Positions 10,098 through 21,715 of a stretch of 64,000 nt of DNA are shown here, one piece after another (the stretch's first letter is position 1; each line of letters begins with the position of its first letter). The position numbers and the translations under genes are program-made. This DNA comes from Rugalucina vietnamica (Eukaryota > Mollusca > Bivalvia > Lucinida > Lucinidae): assembly GCA_964017185.1 (NCBI GenBank), contig OZ024884.1, positions 10,889,548 to 10,953,547 of the forward strand, given 5' to 3'. The notes under the pieces are model-generated. The model ran no database searches. It worked only from the letters and a program-made list of their open reading frames with translations, and was not told where the DNA came from.

Positions 10098-10239
10098 GGC
10101 GCGGTAGCTTGAATGGTCGAGAGAATAAGATGCATAAGCACAGAAAATTATTACACTGGACGCGGATAATTGCCGAGCTGAACACTTTTTGGAGTGTTTA
10201 AACGCGTGCACGGTGAAAAGGCAACATTTATTTTATTTA

Positions 10240-10730
10240 AGCACTCCCTGGGCCTTCCATTTCAGGGGTGCTCACACAACAGCGTATAGCGCCAACGTAA
10301 ACCGACGTACGAGATATTTTGTCCATATGTTGGTGTACGTTGCATACGCTCGGCATAAATTTTGCATAACTTACGCGTACGCTACAATACGCTGGCATAG
10401 GTTGTAATAAGTCGTATACGCCCAGAATTTCGTGCGTGCACAAAATTTCCAACGTATGCCGACGTACTGATAATACGTTACTCATAAGTTAGGCGTGCGC
10501 AACGAATACGTTATGCACAAGTTCATGAACATTACCTGTAAGTAATTCATACGTTCGCATACGTTGTCATATGCTAAAGCCCTCCTTGATGTTTTAGCGT
10601 ATGAGAAGCGCATGCATAACGCATTGTCAAACTACGAGCAGCGTAATCGGAACGTATGCAGCGTATGTTAAACGTGCTAAGAACGTACTCAGCGTATGCA
10701 CAACTTACGCGTAGCGCATTGGTCAGCACC
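10240..10730. repeat. cryptic repeat island rich in GCGTATG/CATACGC motifs
   Basis: Variants of GCGTATGC, ACGTACG and CGTATAC occur more than fifteen times on both strands, with TTACGCGTA palindromes. The pattern looks like a decayed short-motif array or the motif-dense subterminal region of a DNA transposon. ORFs through it are fragments without recognisable domains. Confidence 0.55.
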
Positions 10731-10789
10731 AGAGCGCCGCTAGAACGCCAAGGAAAAACGACTTTATTTGTGAAAATGCAAGCCATGAC

Positions 10790-11840
10790 GTCCTCACCGC
10801 GTCCTCATTGCGTTGCTACGGAGTTCACACTACGTTCTACCGCGTTTCTACGGAGTTCTAGCCGGTGATTCAATTTTCACTGTGCTTGCGTGGCGCTTTT
10901 GGGTGTGTACACTGCGGTTTCACGGCGTTCGCACCTCGCTTCCACTGCGTTCTGGCACTGCGCTGACGGATTATAGGCAAAATAGAAACGAAGTATTTGT
11001 CATGTGTACGTTTTGCTTTCAAGAATATCCTATTCGCCTTTGGCATCAGTCTGTGAAAATGACTATGCTGAAAACTTCTGGCTGCCTCCAACCATGGCCA
11101 GACTCTTCTTTGCCCCCTGCTCTGTGTCTTTACAGAACTATGCTGGCAGCATCAACAGCAATTTTTATCTGCTGCGCCTACATATATACAAGTAATAAAC
11201 CAGCTGACATTATGAAAGACATCCTTATACATGTGTGTGCATCTGATTTAAATAATGTTTTGTTTGCTTTTGTCATTTTTAAAATTTGCGTGTCATTTTT
11301 CATCTATTTTCATCAGAAAAACACCATTGGACGCGGTAAGTGAAAGCTCCACGCAAGCGCAATAAACGCCATGACAGCGCCTCGCGAACGCCGTGATAGC
11401 GCCTAGCAAACGCCACAGAAAAACAGTAAAATAAATGATACGCAGTGAGAGCGCCGAATCGGCGCGGTGTAGACGCAGTGACATCGTGATGGAAGCCGTG
11501 CCATCTTTGTGCAAACGCCATAGGCTACCACGGCGTTTGCACTATGATCTCAGGCTGCGTGCCCGCGGAGCTCATGGCGCGTTGATGAAGTTATCACCAC
11601 GTTGCCACGGCGTCCTCAGGACGTTCATACGGCGCCCTCTTTATAACGCAAAGCGGCGGCATTTGTTTTGAGTATGTCCAAACGAAACGCCGATCCTTGG
11701 CGTTCTAGGATTTCCCACGGCGTTAGCTGGCGATGCAAGGTCGTGTGATACGGCGTTAATTGGTGGCGTTCGTACCGCGCTCACCTCGGCTTTCTCATTT
11801 TTCTAGAACGCCGTGATAGCACCGCCCTGGTGTGACAGGA
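10790..11840. repeat. cryptic repeat island rich in ACGGCGTT/AACGCCGT motifs
   Basis: Variants of AACGCCGTGATAGCGCC cluster at both ends (10790-10970 and 11340-11840), on opposite strands, around a more ordinary centre (10980-11330). This suggests an element with motif-rich inverted flanks. A 176-codon ORF crosses the region, but its start and end lie in the repeat motifs and no domain was recognised. Confidence 0.5.
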
Positions 11841-12156
11841 TTTCAGGGTAAGGATAACTGAAGGGACATGATCTTGGCTGTACGCCGTGGTCGTAAAGCA
11901 AGAAAACAAACAAACAAACGAACCGTGCGCACAGACAACCATTTAATTTACAAATGAATAGTTGGATAAACGAAGGTGTTCTAAAAGTGCGTCAATACAT
12001 TGAAATATCTTGAGATAATCCCTGACTTTTTGACAATGTATGGTGTATTTACATCTCAGAGTACATCTCAGGTTAGGCAAGAAATGTCTACTGGAAACAA
12101 ATGTGGTAGAGCGGCTAGCGAGGTACACTGTATATTGTGTATATAGGTTTATAGGG
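11841..12156. other. non-coding interval
   Basis: No gene or repeat supported. The last 50 bp (about 12104-12153, GGTAGAGCGGCTAGCGAGG onward) recur at 12401-12453, so the direct duplication here extends left of the LTR-like repeat. Confidence 0.4.
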
Positions 12157-12686
12157 TGCATAATTGACCAGTCTAACTGGTCCGGACCTTTTAGCCTCTT
12201 GGTTATGACGCCTGATTTCCACCACGGCGATCGGGGTTCGAGGCCAGGTCTGGCTGGATGTTTATTTACATGTCAATATTTCTCCTCCTACTACATTTGG
12301 TGCCTGGTGCCAGTCAAAAAGTGCCTGGGAATAGTTAGTTGTGGATATGTGAATCCTTAACATTTGTAACAAATGCTTCGTTGTAGCATGGAGGAATTTG
12401 GTAGTGCGGCTAGCGAAGTTCATTGTTTATATAGTGTATATATGTTTATACAGCTTGAGTAGCCGAAACCGCGGTATAGCCCATCCCCCTTCTCTTTAAT
12501 ATGTTCACTGCTCGTAAAGGATCTCAGTTTTATTTTTATTATAGGGTGCATAATTGACCAGTCTAAATTGTCCGGACCTTTTAGCCTCGTGGTTATGACG
12601 CCTGATTTCCACTTAAGCGATCGGGGTTCGAGGCCAGCTCTGGCTATATGTTTTATTTACAGGTCTATATTTCTCCTCCTACTGCA
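12157..12686 (+). mobile_element. candidate TRIM-like element or tandem SINE pair with tRNA-like motifs
   Basis: Two direct repeats of 139 and 140 bp (12157-12295 and 12547-12686), TG...CA bounded, flank 251 bp. The first is followed by TT then TGGTGCCTGG, the same CA-TT-TGG layout as the element at 1011-1433. Each repeat contains TTAGCCTCTTGGTTATGACG-like box A and GGGGTTCGAGGCC box B. Homology extends 7-8 bp left of TG, and part of the interior also duplicates the left flank, so a tandem SINE or segmental duplication is an alternative. Confidence 0.5.
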
Positions 12687-13066
12687 CGAACATTGCAAGC
12701 GATTAAGTCTGTGTATTGAAAAGAAGCTTTTATTCAGTCTGTCCAGGAGTGTCTATAGACATTGGTTTTACAAGACGCTTTGTTCTGCAGGAGTGTTTTG
12801 CAATCGGTAACAGCAAAACATCATAACCATATTATTATTTCCGTAGGAAACGCTATATTTCTGAAAAAAGTAGGTGCGACGTACTAAGTCACAGATTGCT
12901 AGACGGAACCTTAATGTCGACGTGTTTAGTATCCATGAATTAAACAACACCAACAGCTTTCCGTTTTGTGTAGAATGTATTGATGGATAACAAATATAAG
13001 TATACTGGAATGTATAAATGTATAATACATTCTCTTCCATTTGAATGTCCCTATGAGATATTTTTT

Positions 13067-13110
<44 letters not shown>

Positions 13111-13266
13111 TTTGTTTTTTTTTTTTTGTTTTTGTTTTTGTTTTTATGTTTAACGCCCCAGTCAACATTTTTTCATTCATGTTGGGACGGAACCACACCG
13201 CCGTTTCCTGGGTTTTATTCAGTATTCTGTGGAGCTGTATTTAGCATTTCCATAAAATTGGTCTGT
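12687..13266. other. non-coding interval with long T-rich tract
   Basis: No gene seen. From about 13061 to 13147 the sequence is nearly pure T with TTTG interruptions. Confidence 0.5.
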
Positions 13267-13560
13267 CATTACGAAAACTTGCCCATGTTTATTTGCCCAT
13301 GCAATAAACAGAGATTTTTTTAGCTTTAAAAATTTAAAATTTTCAGCTGAAAATTTTTGATATTTTTCTTATTTTTGCTTAAAACATACATTGTGGGTAC
13401 ACGTTAGAACCGCCTCGCCGAGGCGGTTCTAACGAGTACCCACAATCTATGTTTTGGAGCAAAAATAAGAAAAAATAGGTATACCCCTGCAAACCCCAGT
13501 TTTACTATATAAAAGTGGGGTTCAAGGGGGTATACATTACACGGACATGTTTTCCTGATG
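13267..13560 (+). mobile_element. fold-back MITE family, best complete copy (294 bp)
   Basis: Ends CATTACGAAAACTTGCCCAT and (inverted) CATCAGGAAAACATG. A long central palindrome (about 13373-13462) has arms reading GTGGGTACACGTTAGAACCG and its complement, with few mismatches and almost no loop. A second hairpin (about 13485-13535) pairs AACCCCAG with TGGGGTT around TATATAAAA, framed by GTATACCCC and GGGGGTATAC. No ORF. Confidence 0.82.
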
Positions 13561-14527
13561 GTCTGTCACATATACTGTCTCCTAGAAACAGCCGTGGTCC
13601 TGTCTATTGTGTTGCTATCCGTTTGTCATCATCAAACTTCATCAACTAAACTTCCAACATGAAGTTTTGAGGCAGGATTTGAATTTGGTCCCGAATGCAC
13701 CGGTTCCTGCTCATTTCCGTCATTTCATTTCACTGCATAGCGACTAAACAAGATCAATGAAAGTGATAAGTACGTTGTATTGAAACAAGAAAATTTGGTG
13801 TAATATGTATAGTAGGAGTCCATTGATAAATCAGACAGACATTCTTTACATTTCTTTGTGTAGCGTAAGTGCAAAAATAAAGCAAACTGGTCGCTTGGGA
13901 AATTTGGATCCGAAACTGTATTTCCACCCACAATTTGTACTTTAATGCTCTTTCATGAGACACATAAGCCTTCACTATTTACTTTTTATGGAGATTACAT
14001 ATCCCTTGAGGATATGTCTCTGGATTTCCAAAGGCAAGAAAGGTACTTCGATTGCATTTCTGCATACTTGCTGGATGGTGCCAGTGTTTATGGTGATTTA
14101 TCGTCGTACAGATGTGTAACGATATATTTACAAATTGCTTGATTGGTATGGTACTTCATTTCTTTTTATTTTCCCTATTTACAAGTTACAGTTTCCATTT
14201 TGATTTCGAGAGCTAGACGTTTTTCTCATTTTAACTTCAAAAATACATAAAATGCTAAAAATCACCTTTCTTGCATTGATTGTGCAAGATAGCTAAGAAA
14301 CTATGGTCCAAAACTGTCGAACTTCATTTCGCTCAGTTCATTGTCCGACATTTGCCGTCATTTATACAACTCAATGTGTCTATTCATTTCACCGAGAGTG
14401 TTCTAATATTCCAAGTGAATCATACGCATTTTCCTAGACTACAGAATTAATTTGAGAGCTCGTTTTGCAAATAACTGTTTCGTGTCAGATATGAGACACA
14501 TTCACTTAGACGCCAAGAATCGTTTAG
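13561..14527. other. non-coding interval between two fold-back MITEs
   Basis: AT-rich with only short unrelated ORFs. Nothing recognised. Confidence 0.4.
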
Positions 14528-14808
14528 CATTACGAAAACCTGCCCCATATAGAGAGAAATTCTTTAGAAGAAAAAAAAAAGAAAATTGCATTGGAAAAAT
14601 TTTGTTTTTGTTTTTATTTTTCGCTCAAAACATACATTGTGTGTACACGTTAGAACCGGGTCAGCGCGAGGCGGTTCTAAGTGTACCCATAATGTATGTT
14701 TCATATAAAAAAAATAAGAAAATTAGGTATACCCTTGCATACCCCAGTTTTGCTATATAAGTGGGGTAAAAGGGGGTACAGTATATATTACACGGAAATG
14801 TTATGATG
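14528..14808 (+). mobile_element. fold-back MITE family, diverged copy
   Basis: Same termini (CATTACGAAAACCTGCCCCA and GGAAATGTTATGATG) and internal ATATAAGTGGGG hairpin. The central palindrome is partly decayed (AGAACCGGGTCAGCGCGAGG). Confidence 0.75.
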
Positions 14809-15080
14809 ATGGGTACTGTCTCGGTTTCTTTAGTTCATTCAAGAAAGCAGTCCTCGACTATCGTATCTTATGATGGAGGCCACTCCTGGAAGGTTTGACT
14901 TTAAAGCCCGAGTCAGCTTGAAATATTTGTACGATTGATTGAATACTGTCCCATTGCATGAAATGTATTAAGGCTATTTATCATATGACGTCGCTGTTTT
15001 CCCGTGGATAACGTCATATAATAAAAAGTGTTATGACCACACGTGTTTTAACATTTTAACACGTTTTTCGTTAACTAAAC
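14809..15080. other. non-coding spacer before segmental duplication copy 2
   Basis: No gene. A short inverted pair (CATATGACGTCGC and GACGTCATATAAT, about 14983-15024) could form a hairpin. Confidence 0.35.
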
Positions 15081-16582
15081 AGTTAAACCAGGATTATACC
15101 AGTCATGGGGAGGCGACAATAAACAATGCGGCCACTGTGGCGGATATCTCGAGAGACATAAACAAAAAAAGTATGAATAGAAGGTGAAGATATTGTTACC
15201 ATTGAATTTAAAATTCCAAATCTAGACACCAGGTGGGAACGAAAGGACAATTCAAAACATTACAAACAATTCAGCAGCACCCATGAAGAGCAAGATGACT
15301 GGCTATTTCCCATGAACAGGCACAATCTGAAGAAAGTCTAACTCCAAAAACCCATACATGTGACACACTTGAGAAGCCAAACGGGGAGATTTCCTTTTCC
15401 AAATAGGGAGAATGATTAAACAAAGAAGGAATTTTTGGATTTGAAGTAGGGATAACCAAAATTCCAAATACGCTGGGAGATGTATAAGATGTATAGAGAA
15501 ATTCTGAAATTTCTAATAGGGAGTTTTTGTAAACAAGTAGCCCAAGGGCAACGATCGCTCACCTGAGAGTCAAAAAGTACAGTCACTGGACAAAGTGGGT
15601 TTTTTTTCTCCATATATGGGTATGACGGTCATCTTGGTCAAGTTTCAGGCCTATGGCTGCAATGGTTTCCATAGGATCATTGGTCCTGTAAATGCTTACC
15701 CGAGACCTAGTTGTCACTTTTTCCCATGTTTCCATGTTTGCCTATGTTTCCAAAATCGACCTTTACCTACATTAATCACATACCTTCATCTACTCTATCA
15801 GTTGTTTGCATCTATCACTTTTCAGTTCTCAGGCTGCAATAGTTTTCAAAAAATAACATTTTAAAAGCAGATTGGCTCCTGGGGTCCATTTTTTCAGAAT
15901 CATTAAATTTCAGTCTTACTGCCCATTTCCTGCAAGACTTTGACTTAAAATGACATTTTAAAAGTTTTTCCCATTCAAATGCATTGACGACCTATGTTGA
16001 CCTTGCCATAAAATAGGTCAAGGTCACCACAGGGTCATGTTTTATATATACAATGTAGTACTTGAATCCCATACTTCATGCAAAGTTTCGTTGAAATCGG
16101 TTCACCGGTTCTGGAGAAGAAGATATTTTAATGGGTTTTACCACATATGGTCATGGCGGCCATCTTGGTCATGTGACCTAGATTATTTGTATATACATTG
16201 GTTCCCACTTCCTATAGATGCTTCATATAAAATTTGGCTTTGATTGGTCAACTAGTTTCAGAGAAAAAAATCTTTGAAAAGTGTGTATGGACGACAGACT
16301 GGCCAAGGTCAAGAGATAACCTTGACCTAAATAAATCATATACCTTCATCTAATCCATTAGTTGTTTGCATCTACCACTTTTCAGATCTCAGGCTGCAAT
16401 AGTTTTCAAAAAATAGCTAATTTCCACTTTTCCCATTATAAGTCTTTGGAAACTTAAAGTTACCATAGCAACCAGAGTTCTTATCCGACTGGAATAAAAA
16501 ACATAAATTATGTAGAGGCTACTGTCAGAAACATGTAAACAAAGTACTGGATTCATCCACTTGACAGTTTCTGAGGAGAAGA

Positions 16583-16604
16583 TTTTTTTTTTTTTTTTTT
16601 TTTT
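16583..16604 (+). repeat. poly(T) tract
   Basis: Run of about 22 T within the long bivalve-type element, copy A. Confidence 0.85.
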
Positions 16605-17255
16605 CAAAATTTTGCCCTTTATGGGACCCCAGCAACCAATCAAAATAAAGGATTAGGACAAAACTCGCAAGAAACGTCAAACACTACTCAGTACACATTT
16701 CTGCAAAAACAAAATTCAAGTGTCTGCAATTTTAGCGGAAAAATAGCCGATTTCCACTTTTCCCATTGTAAGTGTATGGAAACTTTAAGTTGCCATAGCA
16801 ACCAGAGTTCTTATCCGCCTGGAATAAAAAACACAAATTATGTGGAGGCCACTGTCAGGAACATGTATACAAAGTACTGGATTCGTCCCCTTGACAGTTT
16901 CTGAGAAGAAGATTTTTGAATGTTTTTCGAAATTTTGCCCTATATGGGGCCCCTGCAACCAATCAAAATGAAGGATTAGGACAAAAGTCACATGAAACGT
17001 AGAGGACTACTCAATAAACATTTCTACAAAAACAAAATTCAAATATCTCAAACAAGACAGCAAAAATATGCAATTTTCACTTTTCTCCATTATAAGTCTA
17101 TGGGAAGCATAAGTTGCCATAGCAACCAGAGTTCTTATCCGATCAAGATAAAAAACACAAACTTTCGTTCCCCCTACCCATGGATGCTCCACATAAAATT
17201 TGGCTTTGATCGGCCAAGCGGTTTCAGAGAAGAAGATCTTTGAACATATGAACGG

Positions 17256-17282
17256 ACGCACGCACGCACGCACGGACGGACG
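17256..17282 (+). repeat. short (GCAC)n-like microsatellite
   Basis: GCACGCACGCACGCACGGAC lies just inside the right end of copy A. The matching place in copy B has a GTCCGTCG-type simple repeat, so this is a structural feature of the family. Confidence 0.7.
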
Positions 17283-17695
17283 CCGGCTCGACTACCATAC
17301 TATAAGCTCCCCATAAGCCTTCGGCTCAGGTGAACTAAAAAAAATAAGGAAGTTGCTCCGAAATAGGGAGCTATCACATGTATGCAGTAACCGGTGTTGG
17401 AAAAATCTGCATAGACAATAAGATACTAATGCAAAGAGAATGTATCGTAAGTCAAGTGACAGCTATTTCCCAACAGATGGTAGCATCACAGACAACAACA
17501 CGTGTAAGCACTGTGATGACATTACAGACTGTCAGTAACAGAATACTGTACAATTTACTTGCTGATGAGCGAAAATTGTCATTACACAAGATATGAATAA
17601 CAACATCGGAAGAGGACCCGACGCCTTCCAAATTGAAAGCAATTGATTGTTTATGTACCAGACATAATAAAGAGATACTGCCGGCTGGTCAGCGT

Positions 17696-17903
17696 TAAGA
17701 AAATGTATGTCCGTCTTTTATGGACAATCAAATTAGGAAGAGTAGAGCCGTATACTAATCATGGACAATGACTGTTTTTGGATTTGACTTCGACAGGGCA
17801 ACATCATGATCCAATGTCATATGTGAACCACGGTATAAAAATCCCGGAATGCGCCCCCTCCCCCACCCCTGTTAATGCCGAAAGTAATCTAAATGCAGTT
17901 TTT
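17696..17903. other. spacer present only in duplication copy 2
   Basis: About 200 bp without a gene, between duplicated sequence and the long element copy B. It belongs to the 2.9 kb absent from copy 1. Confidence 0.4.
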
Positions 17904-20265
17904 AGCTCACCTGAGCCGAAGGCTCACAAGGTGAGCTTATAGTATAGTAGTCGAGCCGGCGTCCGTGCGTCGTCCGTCGTCTGTCGTCCGTCGTCGTCAA
18001 CATTTTCAAACGACTTCTCCTCTGAAGCTGCCAGGCCGAATCTTTTCATAATATAGCATCTACAGGTGGGGGGAACGAATATTTGTGGGTTTTTTTTTAT
18101 TTCGATCGGATAAGAACTCTGGTTGCTATGGCAACTTGAAGTTTCCATTGACTTGTATGGAGAAAAAGTGGAAATTGGCATTTTCCGTTGTCAGGCTGGG
18201 GATATTTGAATTTTGTTTTTACATAAATGTTTATTGAGTAGTCCTTCACGTTTAAGGCAACGTTTGGAAACATCACTTTATTCATTTTGTTGCTATAGCA
18301 ACATAAAAGGTAAATTTTCGAAAAAAACTATTCAAAAATCTTCTTCTCAGAAGCCGTATGGGGGATGAAGCTGAAATTTAGCATACATGCTTATGACATT
18401 AGTCTGTACAAAGTTTGTGTTTTTATTGTCTTTGTCCAACTACTTTGGTTGCTATGGTAACTTGAAGTTTCCATTGACTTATAAGGCAAAAAGTGGAAAT
18501 TTGCAATTTCTGCCGTTTCATTGAGGATATTGAAATTTTGTTTTTACATAAATGTTTATTGAGTAGTCCTCCCCGTTTTAGGCAACTTTTGTCAAAATCG
18601 CTTTATTCGTTTGATTGCTATAGCAACGTAAAGGGTAAATTTTCGAAAAAAAAAAATCAAAAATCTTCTTCTCAGAAGCTGTAAGGCGGATGAAGCTGAA
18701 ACTTTGCATACATGCTTATGATATTAGCCTCTACAAAGTTTGTGTTTTTTACTGTCCTTGTCCCACTACTTTGGTTGCTATGACTCATAAGACGAAAAGC
18801 GGAAAATTGCAAATTGTTGAAAACTATTGCAGCCTGAGACCTGAAAAGTGGTAGATGCAAACAACTAATGGAGTAGATGAAGGTATGTGATTAATTTAGG
18901 CCAAGGTCATCTCTTGACCTTGAAGGGTCTGTCACCCATACACACTTTTCAAAGATCTTCTTCTCTGAAACCGCTTGGCCAATCAAAGTGAAATTTTATA
19001 TGGAGCATCCCTGGGTAGTGGGGACGAAAGTTGATTACAAAATTTGGGTCACATGACCAAGATGGCCGCCACGCCCATATATAGTAAAAACCACTCAAAA
19101 ATCTTCTTCTCCAGAACGGGCAGGCCGATTTTCACGAAACTTGGTATGTAGCATTTGAGACTCCAGCCCATCGTAGTTTGATCAAATAATGACCCTAGGA
19201 TGACCTTGACCTATTTTACGTCAATGTCAATTTTGGAAACATAGGCTTTTACATGGGAAAAAGTGAAAAATATGGATATTTTGAAAACTATTGCAGCCTG
19301 AGACCTGAAAAGTGGTGGATGCAAAACAACTAATGAAAGTATGTGATTAATTTAGGTCAAGGTCGGCTCTTGACCTTGGCCGATCTGTCGTCTATACACA
19401 CTTTTCAAAGATCTTCTTCTCTGAAAGCGCATGGCCAATCAAACTGAAATTTTATGTGGCGCATCCCTGGATAGGGGTAAGGAAAGTTTGATCCCGAAAT
19501 CTAGGTCACATAACCAAGATGGCTGCCGCGCGCATATATGGTAAAAACCACTCAAAAATCTTCTTCTCCAGAACCGGCAGGCCGATTTGCACGAAACTTG
19601 GTATGAAGCATTTGGGACTCCAGCCCATTGTAGTTTGATAAAATAATGACCCTAGGATGACCTTGACCTATTTTACAGCAAGGTCAATTTTGGAAACATA
19701 GGCTTTTACATGGGAAAAAGTGAAAACAATGGATATTTTGTAAACTAAATGCAGCCTGAGACCTGAAAAGTGGTAGATGCAAACAACTAATAGAGTAGAT
19801 GAAGGTATATGATTAATTTAGGTCAAGGTCAATTTTGGAAACATAGGCAAACATTGAAACATTGGGGGAAATGACAACTAGGTCTCAGGTAAGCGTTTAT
19901 TGGCTTTTACATGGGAAAAAGTGAAAACAATGGATATTTTGTAAACTAAATGCAGCCTGAGACCTGAAAAGTGGTAGATGCAAACAACTAATAGAGTAGA
20001 TGAAGGTATATGATTAATTTAGGTCAAGGTCAATTTTGGAAACATAGGCAAACATTGAAACATTGGGGGAAATGACAACTAGGTCTCAGGTAAGCGTTTA
20101 TTGGACCAATGATCCTATGGTAACTATTGCAGCCATAGACCTGAAACATTACCAAGATGGCCGTCATACCCATTTAGGGTAAAAAAAAGAAAATAAATCA
20201 CTTTGTCCAGTGACTGTACTTGTTGACTCTCAGGTGAGCGATCGTTGCCCTTGGGCTACTTGTTT
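17904..20265 (-). mobile_element. bivalve-type CTCACCTGAG-ended long element, copy B (inverted)
   Basis: Reverse orientation of copy A. It begins with a hairpin (AGCTCACCT, inner GAGCC-GAA-GGCTC, AGGTGAGCT at 17904-17937) and ends GCCCTTGGGCTACTTGTTT. The interior holds repeated blocks: TCTTCTTCTCCAGAAC, AAACTTGGTATG and ATGACCTTGACCTA recur about 465 bp apart (around 19100 and 19560). No coding capacity. Confidence 0.72.
19702..20103 (+). repeat. 201 bp perfect or near-perfect tandem duplication
   Basis: The block starting GGCTTTTACATGGGAAAAAG at 19702 recurs at 19903 with no difference that I can see over about 200 bp. It must be much younger than the surrounding element. Confidence 0.85.
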
Positions 20266-20379
20266 CATTATTTGGAGCAATTGCTTTATGAAGGTGAAAT
20301 ACAGTGGGTGTTAATTTCGTAGCTTTTCGTCAAGTTGGTGACATTATAATGAAACATCTGCATAGCTGACCATTCCAAT

Positions 20380-20429
20380 CGTTACGAAAACTTGCTCATG
20401 CAATACATACAGAATTTTTGTTTTCAGCT
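20380..20429 (+). mobile_element. fold-back MITE family, left end of a split copy
   Basis: CGTTACGAAAACTTGCTCAT and TTTTCAGCTG match the left end of the copy at 13267. The rest of the same copy resumes at about 21530, so another element has split it. Confidence 0.6.
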
Positions 20430-21521
20430 GTAGCATAAGGGGGCCAGTGATCGATCAAAAATATGCATATTTGATAAATTTTCGGATCAGACATGCATTT
20501 AAGAATGCATGTTTGCATACCACATCGAAGAGGGGGAGCAGGATCCTTTTCTATGACGTGTGATTGGCATTTTAAAAGTCTGTGATTTGTGAAAAAGCAA
20601 ACTTTAACTCTGTGATTTGTGACAGAGGTATCTCTCTGATGTGTGAAACACAAATTTAAATCTCTGTGATCTGTGCTTTGTAAATGTTCAAGTCTGTGAA
20701 TTGTGATAATCATCATTTTTTGTGATTGTAAAACCAATGGTCTAAAAGTCTATTAAATTCGCATCCATGGACCTCCAGAATTATAAAATTTTCTCGGGGA
20801 AGATCCCCCAAACCCCACTTTCAACAATAAACATACCCCATCTCATACCCTTTGCAACTTGGCACTCATGAATTACTTTAACATTTTGTGGTCGACAGGT
20901 CTGGCGACAAACAGAAATAAAGCTATCATGCATAGAATTACCACTTTCATTTGAGGTTTAAGACCCTTCTCCATGCTTCACAATACGTATGTCGGTTTAT
21001 TACGTCATCACATCACGTTCTCAGTGACATCATCCAGTGTGAATCAGCATGAGGTGGACCAGTGATCGATTACCTTCTTTTTCTCTTAAAAACGCTGACG
21101 AACTTGGAAGGTATGTACATTTTTTATCTCTAGCCACGAAACACCATTTGGAAATTTAAAGAAATAAAACAGCAATTACCTATTAGTCGCAGCGTCATCA
21201 TAAACAAGTTGGAATGTGGATCAAATTTGTTTTGTAGGCAGTAAAGTTAAAACAAATTAAGCCAATTAAACGAATGCAGATTGTTTAATCTTGGAGAATT
21301 ACAATCATCGCTTTTAAGCAGTGCAACTAAGACCCCCTCTTCGCGAAGTGCTATAAAATGCAAGATGGAAACGATTTCCAAATAAATTTAAATTAATAGT
21401 TGTAAGGTTAAGTTGAGACTAGCACAGGATTTACTTCAGGTATCCTTTGGGGATTAATAGCCGATAACCATAAAGTGATCGATCACTGGTCCCTGATCGA
21501 TCACTGGTCGCCCTACGCTAA
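20430..21521. mobile_element. about 1.1 kb TIR element nested in the fold-back MITE
   Basis: The left end TAGCATAAGGGGGCCAGTGA (then TCGATCA) is matched, inverted, at the right end TAGCGTAGGGCGACCAGTGA (then TCGATCA). The GATCGATCACTGGTC motif is repeated twice at the right end. No transposase ORF. The same right end exists in segmental copy 1 (about 2074-2120), so this insertion predates the segmental duplication. Confidence 0.6.
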
Positions 21522-21702
21522 AGGTAAAAAATTCGTTGGAAATTTTTGATATTTTTAATATTTTCGCTCAAAACATTGATTAAAGCGGTTCTAACGAATA
21601 CCCACAAACTATGTCTTAGATCAAAAATAAGAAAATAAGGTATATCACTACAAACCACATTTTCTTCTATATAAAAGTATGCTATACGGGGGTATACATT
21701 TC
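21522..21702 (+). mobile_element. fold-back MITE family, right end of the split copy
   Basis: Continues the family after the nested element: AGCGGTTCTAACGAATACCC arm, ATATAAAAG hairpin and GGGGGTATACATTTC. Homologous to 2131-2328 in segmental copy 1. Confidence 0.6.
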
Positions 21703-21715
21703 CACGGGGACCCAA

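Larger units (their letters stand above)
9316..10200. other. non-coding interval with poly(A) tract and perfect hairpin
   Basis: No supported gene. It contains a 42 nt A run (9878-9919) and a perfect 17 bp inverted repeat at 10063-10097. Confidence 0.5.
15531..17336 (+). mobile_element. bivalve-type CTCACCTGAG-ended long non-autonomous element, copy A
   Basis: Inserted in segmental duplication copy 2; copy 1 is uninterrupted near 460-475. It starts AAACAAGTAGCCCAAGGGCA followed by GCTCACCTGAG, and ends GCCTTCGGCTCAGGTGAACT. The interior is built of imperfect repeats containing GTTGCCATAGCAACCAGAGT, and GACCTTGACC patches. No protein is encoded. The same family lies inverted at 17904-20265. 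I recognise its ends as common in bivalves but cannot assign a transposon class. Confidence 0.72.

Noticed and set aside
10813-11343. 176-codon ORF, and an opposite-strand ORF vaguely resembling the N-terminus of Harbinger-type proteins
   Set aside because: Both cross the ACGGCGTT-rich island. The resemblance is limited to a few aromatic residues, with no catalytic motif.
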